Positions 55,775 through 64,000 of a DNA stretch of 64,000 bases are shown here, piece after piece. A program made the position numbers and the translations under genes. This stretch comes from Limosilactobacillus balticus (GTDB lineage: Bacteria; Bacillota; Bacilli; Lactobacillales; Lactobacillaceae). The DNA lies in NCBI RefSeq assembly GCF_014145615.1, contig NZ_JACIVH010000074.1:124001-188000 (forward strand), written 5' to 3'. Each line of letters starts with the position of its first letter. The first letter of the stretch is position 1. Under the pieces are notes generated by a model that saw only the letters and a list, made by a program, of their open reading frames with translations, did not search any database and was not told the origin of the DNA.

Positions 55775-58750
55775 ATGAAGATTAAACTTGAAACTTTACA
55801 ACACCAAATTGACGCCCTCGCTGCTATCGATAAAGCATTTTCTGGCATGGATATCATGTCTAACGATCCGAATGCTAACTATATTTATGCCAATCCTTTA
55901 ATCAGGTACCGTTATAATGACAAGGCTAATATCGATATTAAGATGGAGACTGGTACTGGGAAGACGTACGTTTACACCCGAATGATGTATGAACTTCACC
56001 AAAAATATGGTTTGTTTAAGTTTGTTATTGCCGTCCCTAGTCCCAGCATTAAGGAGGGGACTCGAAGTTTTATCACCAGTGACTATGCTAAGCAGCATTT
56101 TAGTGAATTCTATGAAAATACACGGGTTCAATTAAATGTTATTAATGCGGGTGATTTTAGTGCGCGTTCAGGACGACGAAACTTCCCCGCACAATTATCT
56201 GAATTTGTGGAAGCTACTCGGCAAAACGCTAATCAAATTGAAGTGCTATTGATTAATCAGGGGATGCTGCACTCTAAGTCGATGCATCGTAATGACTATG
56301 ATCAAACTTTATTAGGTGGGGAGACTGCACCAATTAAAGCAATTGCAGCTACTCGCCCAGTAATAATTATTGATGAACCTCAACGCTTTCCACGCGGTAA
56401 GAAGTTCTATGAAGATATTGAAGCAATGAAGCCACAGCTGATTGTACGTTTCGGTGCTACTTTCCCAGAAACAACAACTGGTCGTGGTAAAAATAAAGTT
56501 ACCAAAATCGATTATTACCGTGGTGAACCACAATTTAATCTAGATGCGGTGGATAGTTTTAACCAAGGATTAGTTAAAGGTATTGATATTGACTATCCTG
56601 ATATGACTGAGGAACAAGCTAATAATCTGTATAAGGTTAAGCAGGCTAAGGCTAAGGAGCTGATTCTTTCTAAGGGTAAGAAGGAATACTCTTTAAGCGT
56701 TGGTGAAAACTTGGCGGATGTCGATCCAGGGTTTGAGGGAAACATTACCTATGCTGGTGGAACTGATCGAGAGCTTTCTAATGGGCTCACCTTATCTAAA
56801 GATATGAAGTTGATCCCGGGAACTTTTGCCCAAAACTATCAGGATGAAATTATCTTACAGGCATTGGATTGCCATTTTAAAGCTGAGAGAGAGAATTTCT
56901 TACGCTTAAATTCAGGAGATAATGCGCCCAAAATCAAGACCTTGTCCCTATTTTTTATTGATAGTATTTCCAGTTTTCGTGGTGAGAATGATGGCAAAGG
57001 CTGGTTAGCTCAGCATTTTGAAGATATTTTAACTAAAAAGCTAAAAAAGCTAATTGACCACTATGAAATGGCAATTGACGACCGTGAGAAGGAATACTGT
57101 TCGTTCCTACAAGCAACCTTAAAAAGCCTCCAGTCTGAACATCAGGATGTGTATGCCGGTTATTTTAGTGAAGATCGTGGGAGTTCAGATGCCGATATCC
57201 AGGCAGAGGTTGAAGACATTTTGAGTAACAAGGAAAAGCTCTTGAGTTTTAAGGATAAAGATGGTAATTGGCTAACTCGGCGTTTCCTATTTTCTAAGTG
57301 GACGCTTCGTGAAGGATGGGATAATCCAAATGTCTTCACGATTGCTAAACTTCGTACTTCTGGTTCAGAAATTAGTAAGATTCAAGAAGTTGGACGTGGT
57401 TTGCGGTTACCCGTTGATGAAACTGGTCACCGCCTAAACCAAGATGAATGGCAAAGTCGTCTTTCTTTCTTAATTGGTTATGACGAACGTGACTTTGCAC
57501 AGAAACTAGTTGGTGAAATTAATGACGATTCACCAATTAAGCTGAACCAAGAAGAATTAACTGATGACATGATCAAGCTGATTGTTAAAGCTAAACAAAA
57601 AGCTGATCCTAAGTTTAATGAGGACCAGTTGCTTGATGATTTAGATGCCCATAATGTGATTACTCGTTCTAATAAGTTCAAAGACGATGTTGCTTTCGAT
57701 GGTCAAATTATGTCCGGTTATGACGCCTTGTGTCAGCTTTATCCAGAACTTGAACAGGAAACTAAAGTTGCTAAAGATAGGGTTCGTGATAAGAATTCAA
57801 GGGATAGTACTACTGTTAAATTACGGAAGCAAAACTGGCAACAATTAAAGAATCTGTGGCTACAGTTAGCTAAACGCCAAATGATTAAGTTTGATCCGTC
57901 AGTAAATAAGGATGCTGAAACGGTTGCTCGTAATGTTTTCAATGATAGTGACAATAAGGTATTTGTTTTGCAGCGTCCACAAATGGTTCATCAAGAGGTT
58001 GATACCACGAGTGGAAATGCTGTTATAAAGGAGACGCAAGCGGATTATAGTACTGAATACTTGACCATGAACTACGGTAAGTTTCTCAAAATTTTAGCTA
58101 AACAAACTGACTTATCGGTTAACTTACTGAATAATTTGATGATCAAGGCAATCAAAAGGCTAAGAAATAATACTAATTATATTAACGAAAAGACGCTTGG
58201 TAACCTAATTAGGACATTTAATAATCAGTTTAATGAACGGATTAAGACTTCGTATAGCTATGAACCATTAGATTTTTCGTCATCAACGTCGATTTATAAT
58301 GCTAAAAAACATGAATTTGTGGATACAGTACCAGCTAGTGTATTAGGTGTTTATCAGTCCAACGCTACTTCTGATGAGAAGTATTTATATGATCGACCAC
58401 CGCTGCGTTATGATAGCGCCGACCCAGAATTAAAAATCTTAAATCGGTCGTATGGTCCTAAGATTAGTGTTTTTGGGAAACTACCAAAAAGAGCTATTAA
58501 AATTCCACGCTTTGATAATGGTACAACGACACCGGACTTCATTTTTAAGATTGAGCATGGTAACAAGCCAATTTACTTGGTGATTGAAACTAAGGCGGAA
58601 AACATGCGCTTGGGTGACGAAGAAATTCATATTATTCAACAGAAGTATTTTGATCATCTTAAGGAGTCAGGGGTTTACTACCGAATGGCGACTAGTGAGC
58701 AAGAAGTACATGATTTAATTAATAAATTGGAAAATGGGGAGTTGAATTAA
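55775..58750 (+). CDS. res: Type III restriction endonuclease subunit (Res)
   Basis: A 991-residue SF2 helicase-nuclease. Walker A METGTGKT is at residues 57-64, the DEPQ box at 200-203, and helicase motif VI (IQEVGRGLRLPV) near residue 540. The C-terminal PD-(D/E)xK nuclease has PD at 920-921 and E938-T-K940. All catalytic residues are intact. ATG start 2 nt after mod. It uses ATP to translocate or signal between two sites in opposite orientation before cutting, by family knowledge. Confidence 0.95.
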   Translation: MKIKLETLQHQIDALAAIDKAFSGMDIMSNDPNANYIYANPLIRYRYNDKANIDIKMETGTGKTYVYTRMMYELHQKYGLFKFVIAVPSPSIKEGTRSFITSDYAKQHFSEFYENTRVQLNVINAGDFSARSGRRNFPAQLSEFVEATRQNANQIEVLLINQGMLHSKSMHRNDYDQTLLGGETAPIKAIAATRPVIIIDEPQRFPRGKKFYEDIEAMKPQLIVRFGATFPETTTGRGKNKVTKIDYYRGEPQFNLDAVDSFNQGLVKGIDIDYPDMTEEQANNLYKVKQAKAKELILSKGKKEYSLSVGENLADVDPGFEGNITYAGGTDRELSNGLTLSKDMKLIPGTFAQNYQDEIILQALDCHFKAERENFLRLNSGDNAPKIKTLSLFFIDSISSFRGENDGKGWLAQHFEDILTKKLKKLIDHYEMAIDDREKEYCSFLQATLKSLQSEHQDVYAGYFSEDRGSSDADIQAEVEDILSNKEKLLSFKDKDGNWLTRRFLFSKWTLREGWDNPNVFTIAKLRTSGSEISKIQEVGRGLRLPVDETGHRLNQDEWQSRLSFLIGYDERDFAQKLVGEINDDSPIKLNQEELTDDMIKLIVKAKQKADPKFNEDQLLDDLDAHNVITRSNKFKDDVAFDGQIMSGYDALCQLYPELEQETKVAKDRVRDKNSRDSTTVKLRKQNWQQLKNLWLQLAKRQMIKFDPSVNKDAETVARNVFNDSDNKVFVLQRPQMVHQEVDTTSGNAVIKETQADYSTEYLTMNYGKFLKILAKQTDLSVNLLNNLMIKAIKRLRNNTNYINEKTLGNLIRTFNNQFNERIKTSYSYEPLDFSSSTSIYNAKKHEFVDTVPASVLGVYQSNATSDEKYLYDRPPLRYDSADPELKILNRSYGPKISVFGKLPKRAIKIPRFDNGTTTPDFIFKIEHGNKPIYLVIETKAENMRLGDEEIHIIQQKYFDHLKESGVYYRMATSEQEVHDLINKLENGELN

Positions 58751-58751
58751 A

Positions 58752-60044
58752 ATGTTGTCGCTAATTAGATTAGCTAAAGAGGGAAAGCTAGAGAAAACTG
58801 GCGCTAAGCCTAAACTACCAATTAAAGTTGACGGGGTAAGTTCTGAGACATTAGATGTCTATAGGATTCCATTAGAATATTTATACTACAATGACAAAAA
58901 TGGGCGAATTGCAACAGGTGTATCACAATATGAAGGAGAATTACATCCTACTAGTGATCTGGAGGATCCAAGATACAATAATTTTGTGGCTAAGTTGATT
59001 GAACAAGATAATACTGGCGCCTTAAAAAGAACAGAAAAATCTATTGAGAATTCTGGACAACAAGTTTATGGGTATGTTTTAGATGATGGACGAATTGTTG
59101 ATGGTAACCGGCGATTTACTGCTTTGCGTGATATTCACCAATCAACCGGGAAAACAGTGTACTTTGAAGCAGTAGTTCTGCCATTTTCCTATAACAACAC
59201 TACTGAGCGGGTCAAAATTAAAAAACTTGAGTTAGCCATTCAGATGGGAGTGGAAGAACGTCAAAATTACGATCCGGTTGATTTGGCGGTTGATATTTAT
59301 CAGACTACCGGTGGTGATAACCCAATTATGACCCAAGCGGATTATGCAGCTGACTCGCATATGCGTCCAACTGAAGTTAAGAAATATTATGATGGCGCGG
59401 TCTACATGAAGAAGTTTCTGGAATTTATTGGGGCTCCAGAAAATAACTTCAACATTATTAAGGAAAGTAAAGTTTGGTCGCTTTTCTATGAAATGGGTAA
59501 GACCCTGGCTAAAAATTTTGGTGATGATCCTGAATCTCAAGTTCGCAAAAATGAAACAATGAATTCATATTTTGGAGTTATTCTTTATCAAATTCATGTC
59601 GGTGTTAGTGGCAATACGGCTAGAACTCATATTCGTGAGTATGGGAAAAATGTTGTTAACAGCGTTGATAATGAAGACTTTAATGATGATGTTGCGGATA
59701 TAATAGATGATCTGTCCGAATCACTACAGGATAATGAAATTCATACTACTGCTGATTTAATGCAGACTTTGACTGATGAGAATGAAACTGTTGAAGCATT
59801 GGGAGATACGTTTGATACTTACATGCGGAACGCCCGTAACAGTGAGTCTGTAGAGAAGTTCATCCGCAATATAAAGCAGAATGTGAAGTACTACCATGAT
59901 TTAAATGAAGATGGCGGCCTAATCGGAAGCCTTCGTTATAACGAGGTTAGTGAAGATCAACTAAAGGAACTGCAGAAATATATGCGGGACTTAAATCAAT
60001 TGAGTAAGGAGTTGTTCACTAAGTATGGCGACGAAATCAGATAG
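58752..60044 (+). CDS. ParB/sulfiredoxin-like protein in the restriction operon
   Basis: A 430-residue protein. IPLEYLYYNDKNGRI (about residue 39) and RIVDGNRRFTALRDIH (DGNRRF at 117-122) are the ParB/Srx-type N-terminal fold motifs; the same fold can bind CTP or act as a nuclease or ATPase. The rest is helical, with HIREYGKNVV and a charged end. There is no partner ParA, so it is not a partition protein. It starts 1 nt after res and overlaps the helicase by 20 nt. I know of no assigned role in type III systems. Confidence 0.7.
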   Translation: MLSLIRLAKEGKLEKTGAKPKLPIKVDGVSSETLDVYRIPLEYLYYNDKNGRIATGVSQYEGELHPTSDLEDPRYNNFVAKLIEQDNTGALKRTEKSIENSGQQVYGYVLDDGRIVDGNRRFTALRDIHQSTGKTVYFEAVVLPFSYNNTTERVKIKKLELAIQMGVEERQNYDPVDLAVDIYQTTGGDNPIMTQADYAADSHMRPTEVKKYYDGAVYMKKFLEFIGAPENNFNIIKESKVWSLFYEMGKTLAKNFGDDPESQVRKNETMNSYFGVILYQIHVGVSGNTARTHIREYGKNVVNSVDNEDFNDDVADIIDDLSESLQDNEIHTTADLMQTLTDENETVEALGDTFDTYMRNARNSESVEKFIRNIKQNVKYYHDLNEDGGLIGSLRYNEVSEDQLKELQKYMRDLNQLSKELFTKYGDEIR

Positions 60045-61917
60045 TCCAATTATCATTAAGAATGATGCGGGTCTGTTTCAACTGTTAGATGATAATAACC
60101 ATACTCTGAAGACCAAAGCTGCTCAGCGAGGCCTATCAATCTTTGCACCTTATTTTGAAAATCCTGAGCAACGGACGTTTAAGCCGGATTTGACTTATGT
60201 TCAGTTATTGGAGTTAGTCAAAAAGCTTAATCGCCGCTTACAGCGTAAAGGACTACCTGAAGTACGAACTAGTAATAAATTTAATCAGTTTGTCCAACAG
60301 CGTCAGTATTACATCAAAGAACAGAGTCAAGCAGGCCTAACCATTAAGAATGGTGATCCGCGGTGGAAACAAGAATTTGATAACTTCAAGGAGGTTGTTA
60401 GTCAAGAGATTACGCGTTCATTAAAGCCGGAACAAGAACGGGCCAGCTTCTTTATGACGATTATGAAACGAGCAGCTAATTTTTCTGTACCAGGTGCTGG
60501 AAAAACTGCCATGATGTATGGGACCTTTGCCTATCTGTCCAGCCCTAGAGTAAATGAAGTTGATAAGCTCCTAGTGGTATCCCCCTTAAACGCATTTGCT
60601 GCCTGGCGGACAGAATTTCAAGAGGTTTTTGGCCCTAAGCGGGAATTGCATTATCTTAATATGCGGGATAAAAAGTATAACAATAATGCTGGAGCAATTA
60701 AGCACGACTGGGTGCAGGCAGATGTAATCAGCATTAATTATGAAGCTCTGCAAAGTAAGCTGAACGTTATCAACGATTTGTTGGATTCTAAAACGATGCT
60801 GGTCTTTGACGAGGTACACAGAGTTAAAGGAGTCGGCGGTCAACGAGCTAAGGCGGCCTTGAATCTCAGCCAAGCACCACATTATCGGTATGTTTTAACA
60901 GGAACACCAATTCCAAACAGCTTTAGGGATATTTATAATTTCTTACATTTAATGTATCCTGATGAATATTCTTCATTCTTTGCCTGGGATCTAAATACCT
61001 TAAACAACATTGATTCTGAAGATGTTAATAAGAAATTATCGCCATTTTTCTGGAGAACGAATAAGCAGGATCTTCATGTACCAAAGCCTGATCCAGACAT
61101 TATTAAAGAGGCAGTTCCCTCAAAAAATCAGGAACTACTGGCGCAAGCAATTTATGAAAATGAAAATGGAACTCTGGCAACGTTTATTAGGTTGTTACAG
61201 GCATCCACAAATCCAGAATTGCTTAGTTCTAACATCAATTATAAGGAATTGGGACTGGTGGATGCGGATTCTGGAGTATGGGATAAACAGGTGGCCACAG
61301 TTGAAAAAGAAAATTCCAGTAGCGGAGAAGCTTACAAAAAATTTGATCTAGCTAAAATAGAAGCACCTAAGTTTGAGATGGGTATTGATTTGATCGACAA
61401 ATTAGTTAGCCAAGGTAAGAAAGTCCTTGTTTGGGGAATGTTTGTTGGTACCATGCAAAAGATTACCGATACTCTTAATGATATGAGTATCAAAACTACT
61501 TTGATTTATGGCGCTACTCCTAAGAAGGATCGTGAAAAAATGATTAACAACTTCCGAACGGGGGATGCACAGGTGCTGGTGTCAAATCCTAATACCTTAG
61601 GAGAATCTATTTCGTTGCACCAAACCGTACACGATGCAGTCTACTTTGAATATAACTTCAACTTGACTTTTATGCTGCAATCGCGGGATCGAATTAATCG
61701 TTTGGGATTACCAGCGGATCAATACACTCGGTATTACTATCTAATGACCAAGGGTGATGTCGCACATATGGGATTTATTGATAGTACCGTTTATAAGAAG
61801 CTAAAAGATAAAGAAAGAGTTATGCTTGATGCAATCGATGGTCAACTACTCGTGCCCGAATATACAGATGATTATCTACAGGAAGTTAAGGATATCGTAA
61901 TGGGGAAGTATAAGTAA
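60025..61917 (+). CDS. SNF2-family helicase/translocase in the restriction operon
   Basis: A 630-residue SF2 protein. An N-terminal region of about 150 residues without a known domain is followed by Walker A VPGAGKTAMM (156-161), the DEVH box at 262-265, TGTPIPN (292-298), and C-terminal motifs V-VI in NTLGESISLH and QSRDRINRLG. This is the SNF2/RapA layout, so it probably moves on double-stranded DNA and does not unwind it. ATG 60025 lies inside the ParB-like gene, with AAGGAG 13 nt upstream. Operon membership points to a joint function. Confidence 0.85.
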   Translation: MATKSDSPIIIKNDAGLFQLLDDNNHTLKTKAAQRGLSIFAPYFENPEQRTFKPDLTYVQLLELVKKLNRRLQRKGLPEVRTSNKFNQFVQQRQYYIKEQSQAGLTIKNGDPRWKQEFDNFKEVVSQEITRSLKPEQERASFFMTIMKRAANFSVPGAGKTAMMYGTFAYLSSPRVNEVDKLLVVSPLNAFAAWRTEFQEVFGPKRELHYLNMRDKKYNNNAGAIKHDWVQADVISINYEALQSKLNVINDLLDSKTMLVFDEVHRVKGVGGQRAKAALNLSQAPHYRYVLTGTPIPNSFRDIYNFLHLMYPDEYSSFFAWDLNTLNNIDSEDVNKKLSPFFWRTNKQDLHVPKPDPDIIKEAVPSKNQELLAQAIYENENGTLATFIRLLQASTNPELLSSNINYKELGLVDADSGVWDKQVATVEKENSSSGEAYKKFDLAKIEAPKFEMGIDLIDKLVSQGKKVLVWGMFVGTMQKITDTLNDMSIKTTLIYGATPKKDREKMINNFRTGDAQVLVSNPNTLGESISLHQTVHDAVYFEYNFNLTFMLQSRDRINRLGLPADQYTRYYYLMTKGDVAHMGFIDSTVYKKLKDKERVMLDAIDGQLLVPEYTDDYLQEVKDIVMGKYK

Positions 61918-62037
61918 TTTGTAATGTTACTATTTGTAATAGACTTAAATCCAGGAGATAATATGACTAGAAGAATATTTTTATTTCGGTGGATTGTAAG
62001 TTTAGGTATTCATTATATTGAAAAGAGGATAAATATC

Positions 62038-62376
62038 ATGAAACCGTCAGATGAAAGAAAACGAATTTTACATAAAAGATGGGCGATAGCAATAGTAATT
62101 GCAGCTATTATTGCAACTCTACTACACATTTGGTATTTAGTATTAGCATTTATCTTCATTATTGGTGGAACATGTTTAGGGCTTAGCCTTATTATAGATG
62201 TGATGAGCTGGCTTGAAGGTGATGATTTAGGACCAGATCTTAAATCTAAAAATAAGAGACCGAGTGATTCTGGTCAAGAAAATGATATATCTAATACAAT
62301 GTGGGATATCTATACTACAGATCAAATTATCAAACATAGTCCATATAACAACGATGATAATTTTCGTGATAAATAA
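62038..62376 (+). CDS. Small membrane protein, unknown
   Basis: A 112-residue protein with a basic start and two transmembrane helices (about residues 15-35 and 37-57), and a polar, negatively charged C-terminus. Start ATG 62038 after AAGAGGATAAATATC; an upstream extension of the frame lacks such a site. It might belong to the end of the restriction operon 120 nt upstream, but this is unsure. No motif was recognised. Confidence 0.55.
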   Translation: MKPSDERKRILHKRWAIAIVIAAIIATLLHIWYLVLAFIFIIGGTCLGLSLIIDVMSWLEGDDLGPDLKSKNKRPSDSGQENDISNTMWDIYTTDQIIKHSPYNNDDNFRDK

Positions 62377-62402
62377 CTTCTATTAGCAAATAATTATAAT
62401 GA

Positions 62403-62456
62403 CACACAAAAGTCTGCAGTAACCCAACGTTGTAAGTTGCTGTGGACTTTTGTTGT
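62403..62456 (+). terminator. Terminator-like hairpin after the restriction region
   Basis: Stem ACAAAAGTC / GACTTTTGT with a further CAG/CTG pairing inside. The T-run after it is short, so the efficiency is uncertain. The following stretch to 62650 shows nothing I can name. Confidence 0.55.
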
Positions 62457-62654
62457 AATATAATCCGATTATTCGCTAATATTACGATTGTTAAATTGTA
62501 TTTTGCATATAACGTTTAAAATGGGGAATTTTCATATTCAAAGGTAGAGATTACTTACTCTATTAAGACAAATTTGGACTAATGAATCATTGTTCGTTAA
62601 TCGTTTTTAGTTGAGTTCAGCAGGGGCTAAGTAATCAACTAAAGAATTATCTCT

Positions 62655-62683
62655 TTGAAATGTTTCAAGTTCCTATTTATAAT
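62655..62683 (+). promoter_or_regulatory. Consensus-like promoter with operator-like palindrome
   Basis: TTGAAA (62655-62660), a 17-nt spacer and a perfect TATAAT (62678-62683). The -35 region overlaps the palindrome TTGAAA-TG-TTTCAA (62655-62668), which could be a repressor site. It drives the broken small gene that starts at 62725. Confidence 0.6.
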
Positions 62684-62724
62684 ATAAATAAAAGACATGA
62701 GATAGATTACTAGAAGGGATTATT

Positions 62725-62941
62725 ATGATCAACGCATTAACCGGTGGGGCGTCGCCAAAAGGCCAAATGGAAATTCTAGCAACTGTTCGCAAAAAAACTG
62801 AGCTGGCAAAAAGAAATGGAAGTGGCATTTGAGGCTAAGAATGCGTTTGACTGGGCCGACTTGGTCAAAGAGATTCCGGAATTTGTTGAAAAATTCATGG
62901 TATTAACTTATTTAAATACCGCACAAGATTGTAAACTATAA
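62725..62941 (+). pseudogene. Small unknown gene broken by an A-tract frameshift
   Basis: ATG 62725 follows GAAGGGATTATT and opens M-I-N-A-L-T-G-G-A-S-P-K-G-Q, but the frame stops at 62830. The next frame runs from about 62797 to the TAA at 62939 and reads like protein (AFEAKNAFDWADLVKEIPE). Shortening the run of seven As at 62791-62797 by one joins them into a 71-residue protein. Either the gene is decayed or the sequence has one extra A. The family is unknown. Confidence 0.55.
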
Positions 62942-63021
62942 ATGATATTCCTTTCGCTTTCTTTTATAGCCAGCGAATAAAATTCATTTCTCACACATTC
63001 AAAAATAAAGGAGTAGCAATC

Positions 63022-64000
63022 ATGGCGCAGTTATTTTATAGTCCTGACTTGGCTAATCGGCTACCTCATAACACTGGTAAGATTAGCCAAAAACCTTTAC
63101 GACGGTGGCAGCTTAGTCCGGTAAAGATTGATAATAAAACATACTACCTATATGTAGAAGAGGAAACTGGTTTACCAGTCTTTACTGACAAATTAGGCGA
63201 GGGTAAATTTAGTCAAGTTGCCATTAACTTTCTAAATAAAATGCCCTTTTTGGTTGATCCGCAACGTACTTGGTTAATGCAAAACGTTTTTTCGTTTAAT
63301 TTATACCGGCCAATCCCATCTGCTGAAAACGAAAAACTTAAAAATTATTTGCAGATAATTGCTAACCACCAAGCAGAATTTAAGGAAACCCATTAACGAT
63401 AATGATGATTTTTCATCAACTGAGGATTTTAATGATCTTGTCTACTTGTTATTAGCTTTATCTGGAAATGATCAGGAAGTTTTAATGCAATTTTGCCAAT
63501 TGGTTAATGAAGAACATCCGGTGAAGGTGAAAGCTCCACGACCGGGGGCCAAATATTGTACTATCAAGCCACAATTTAAAGATCCCCGTATTTGGGCGGA
63601 TGACGAAGGAAAAGCCTCAGCAGATAATCCAGCAACAGTTCAAGCGATTAGCAAAAACAACCAGCAAATGATTGACCAGTTTATCGTCAGTGCTGATGGT
63701 CAGTTAATGGGAGATGATAAGACTGCTCGTCGTATCTTGGACCAATTTTTGAACCACTTCATGTTAAAAGATAAAATTTGTATGGTTACAACCAACCTAG
63801 CTGCGCCAAACATCTTTTTCGCTGGAACGTTAGATCAAATTGATGAGGATCTTCTTTCTGCTACGTTATCCAATTTTTATGTTTTTCTAAGTCATACAGG
63901 AATCGTGAGCCAATCAGCTGCTAGGGATGTTGCAGACTATCTAGATACAAGCTACGATATTATCTATGGAGAACCGGAATTAGCTGCACCAGAAGATGAC
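63022..64000 (+). pseudogene. DUF6933-like protein, frameshifted and cut by the window end
   Basis: Residues 1-124 match a DUF6933-type domain: RRWQLSPVKIDNKTYYLYVE, ETGLPVFTD and VFSFNLYRP. The frame stops at a TAA at 63394-63396. A second frame opens at once and runs to the window end as protein-like sequence (GAKYCTIKPQFKDPRIWADD). Removing one C from the CCC at 63389-63391 joins them as K-E-T-I-N-D-N-D-D-F. AAAGGAGTAGCAATC precedes the ATG. The function of both parts is unknown; two adjacent genes is the alternative, but the second then lacks a start. Confidence 0.55.

Noticed and set aside
58752-60044. Chromosome or plasmid partition ParB
   Set aside because: No ParA partner, no parS-like site, and the gene is embedded in a restriction operon.
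53763-61917. DISARM, BREX or Dnd system
   Set aside because: There is no DUF1998 protein, PglZ, BrxC/L or Dnd gene; the Mod and Res motifs are those of type III.

Overview
The window looks like a chromosomal stretch of a low-GC lactic acid bacterium, most likely a Limosilactobacillus of the reuteri group. The reasons are the AT-rich codon use, frequent TTG and GTG starts, the clpC-rpoB-rpoC-rpsL-rpsG-fusA-S10/spc/alpha operon order, a Lacto-rpoB-type leader, an L17 downstream element, and the pcrA-ligA-camS-gatCAB-dagK-rlmD cluster. The species is inferred from general knowledge; no 16S or tRNA gene is present to check it.

Layout. 1-47936 is housekeeping, nearly all on the + strand: the end of clpC; a TetR-family regulator; rpoB and rpoC; a DUF998-like membrane protein; a frameshifted prepilin peptidase on the minus strand; rpsL, rpsG and fusA; then the S10-spc-alpha ribosomal block (rpsJ to rplQ, with secY, adk, infA and rpoA), followed by ecfA1-ecfA2-ecfT-truA and rplM-rpsI. 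After that come an acetoin/diacetyl reductase, a membrane-anchored glucosaminidase, xpt, a PurK-like ATP-grasp gene, pcrA, ligA, camS, gatCAB, dagK and rlmD. The cis-elements are unusually readable: sigma-A promoters, intrinsic terminators, and structured leaders before rpoB, rpsJ, infA and rplM.

Downstream of rlmD (48000-64000) the content changes to accessory genes. First is a DUF4417 gene, a small putative BECR-type RNase and an overlapping partner, followed by an XRE regulator and an ImmA/IrrE-type protease. Next are decayed or orphan genes. Then comes a four-gene operon made of a type III DNA methyltransferase (mod), a type III restriction helicase-nuclease (res), a ParB/sulfiredoxin-like protein and an SNF2-family helicase. 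The genes are separated by 1-2 nt or overlap, so they were probably selected as one unit. The window ends in small orphan genes, two of them broken by what look like single-base homopolymer changes.

The most interesting signal is a run of 17 ACAAC pentanucleotides just upstream of mod. It lies inside a small leader ORF that has a good ribosome binding site. Only one of the three downstream frames stays open, and that frame ends inside the mod start region. The copy number could therefore switch translational coupling to the whole four-gene operon. I see 17 copies here, which places the leader in a frame that stops early. This would make the system a phase-variable, extended type III restriction-modification system.
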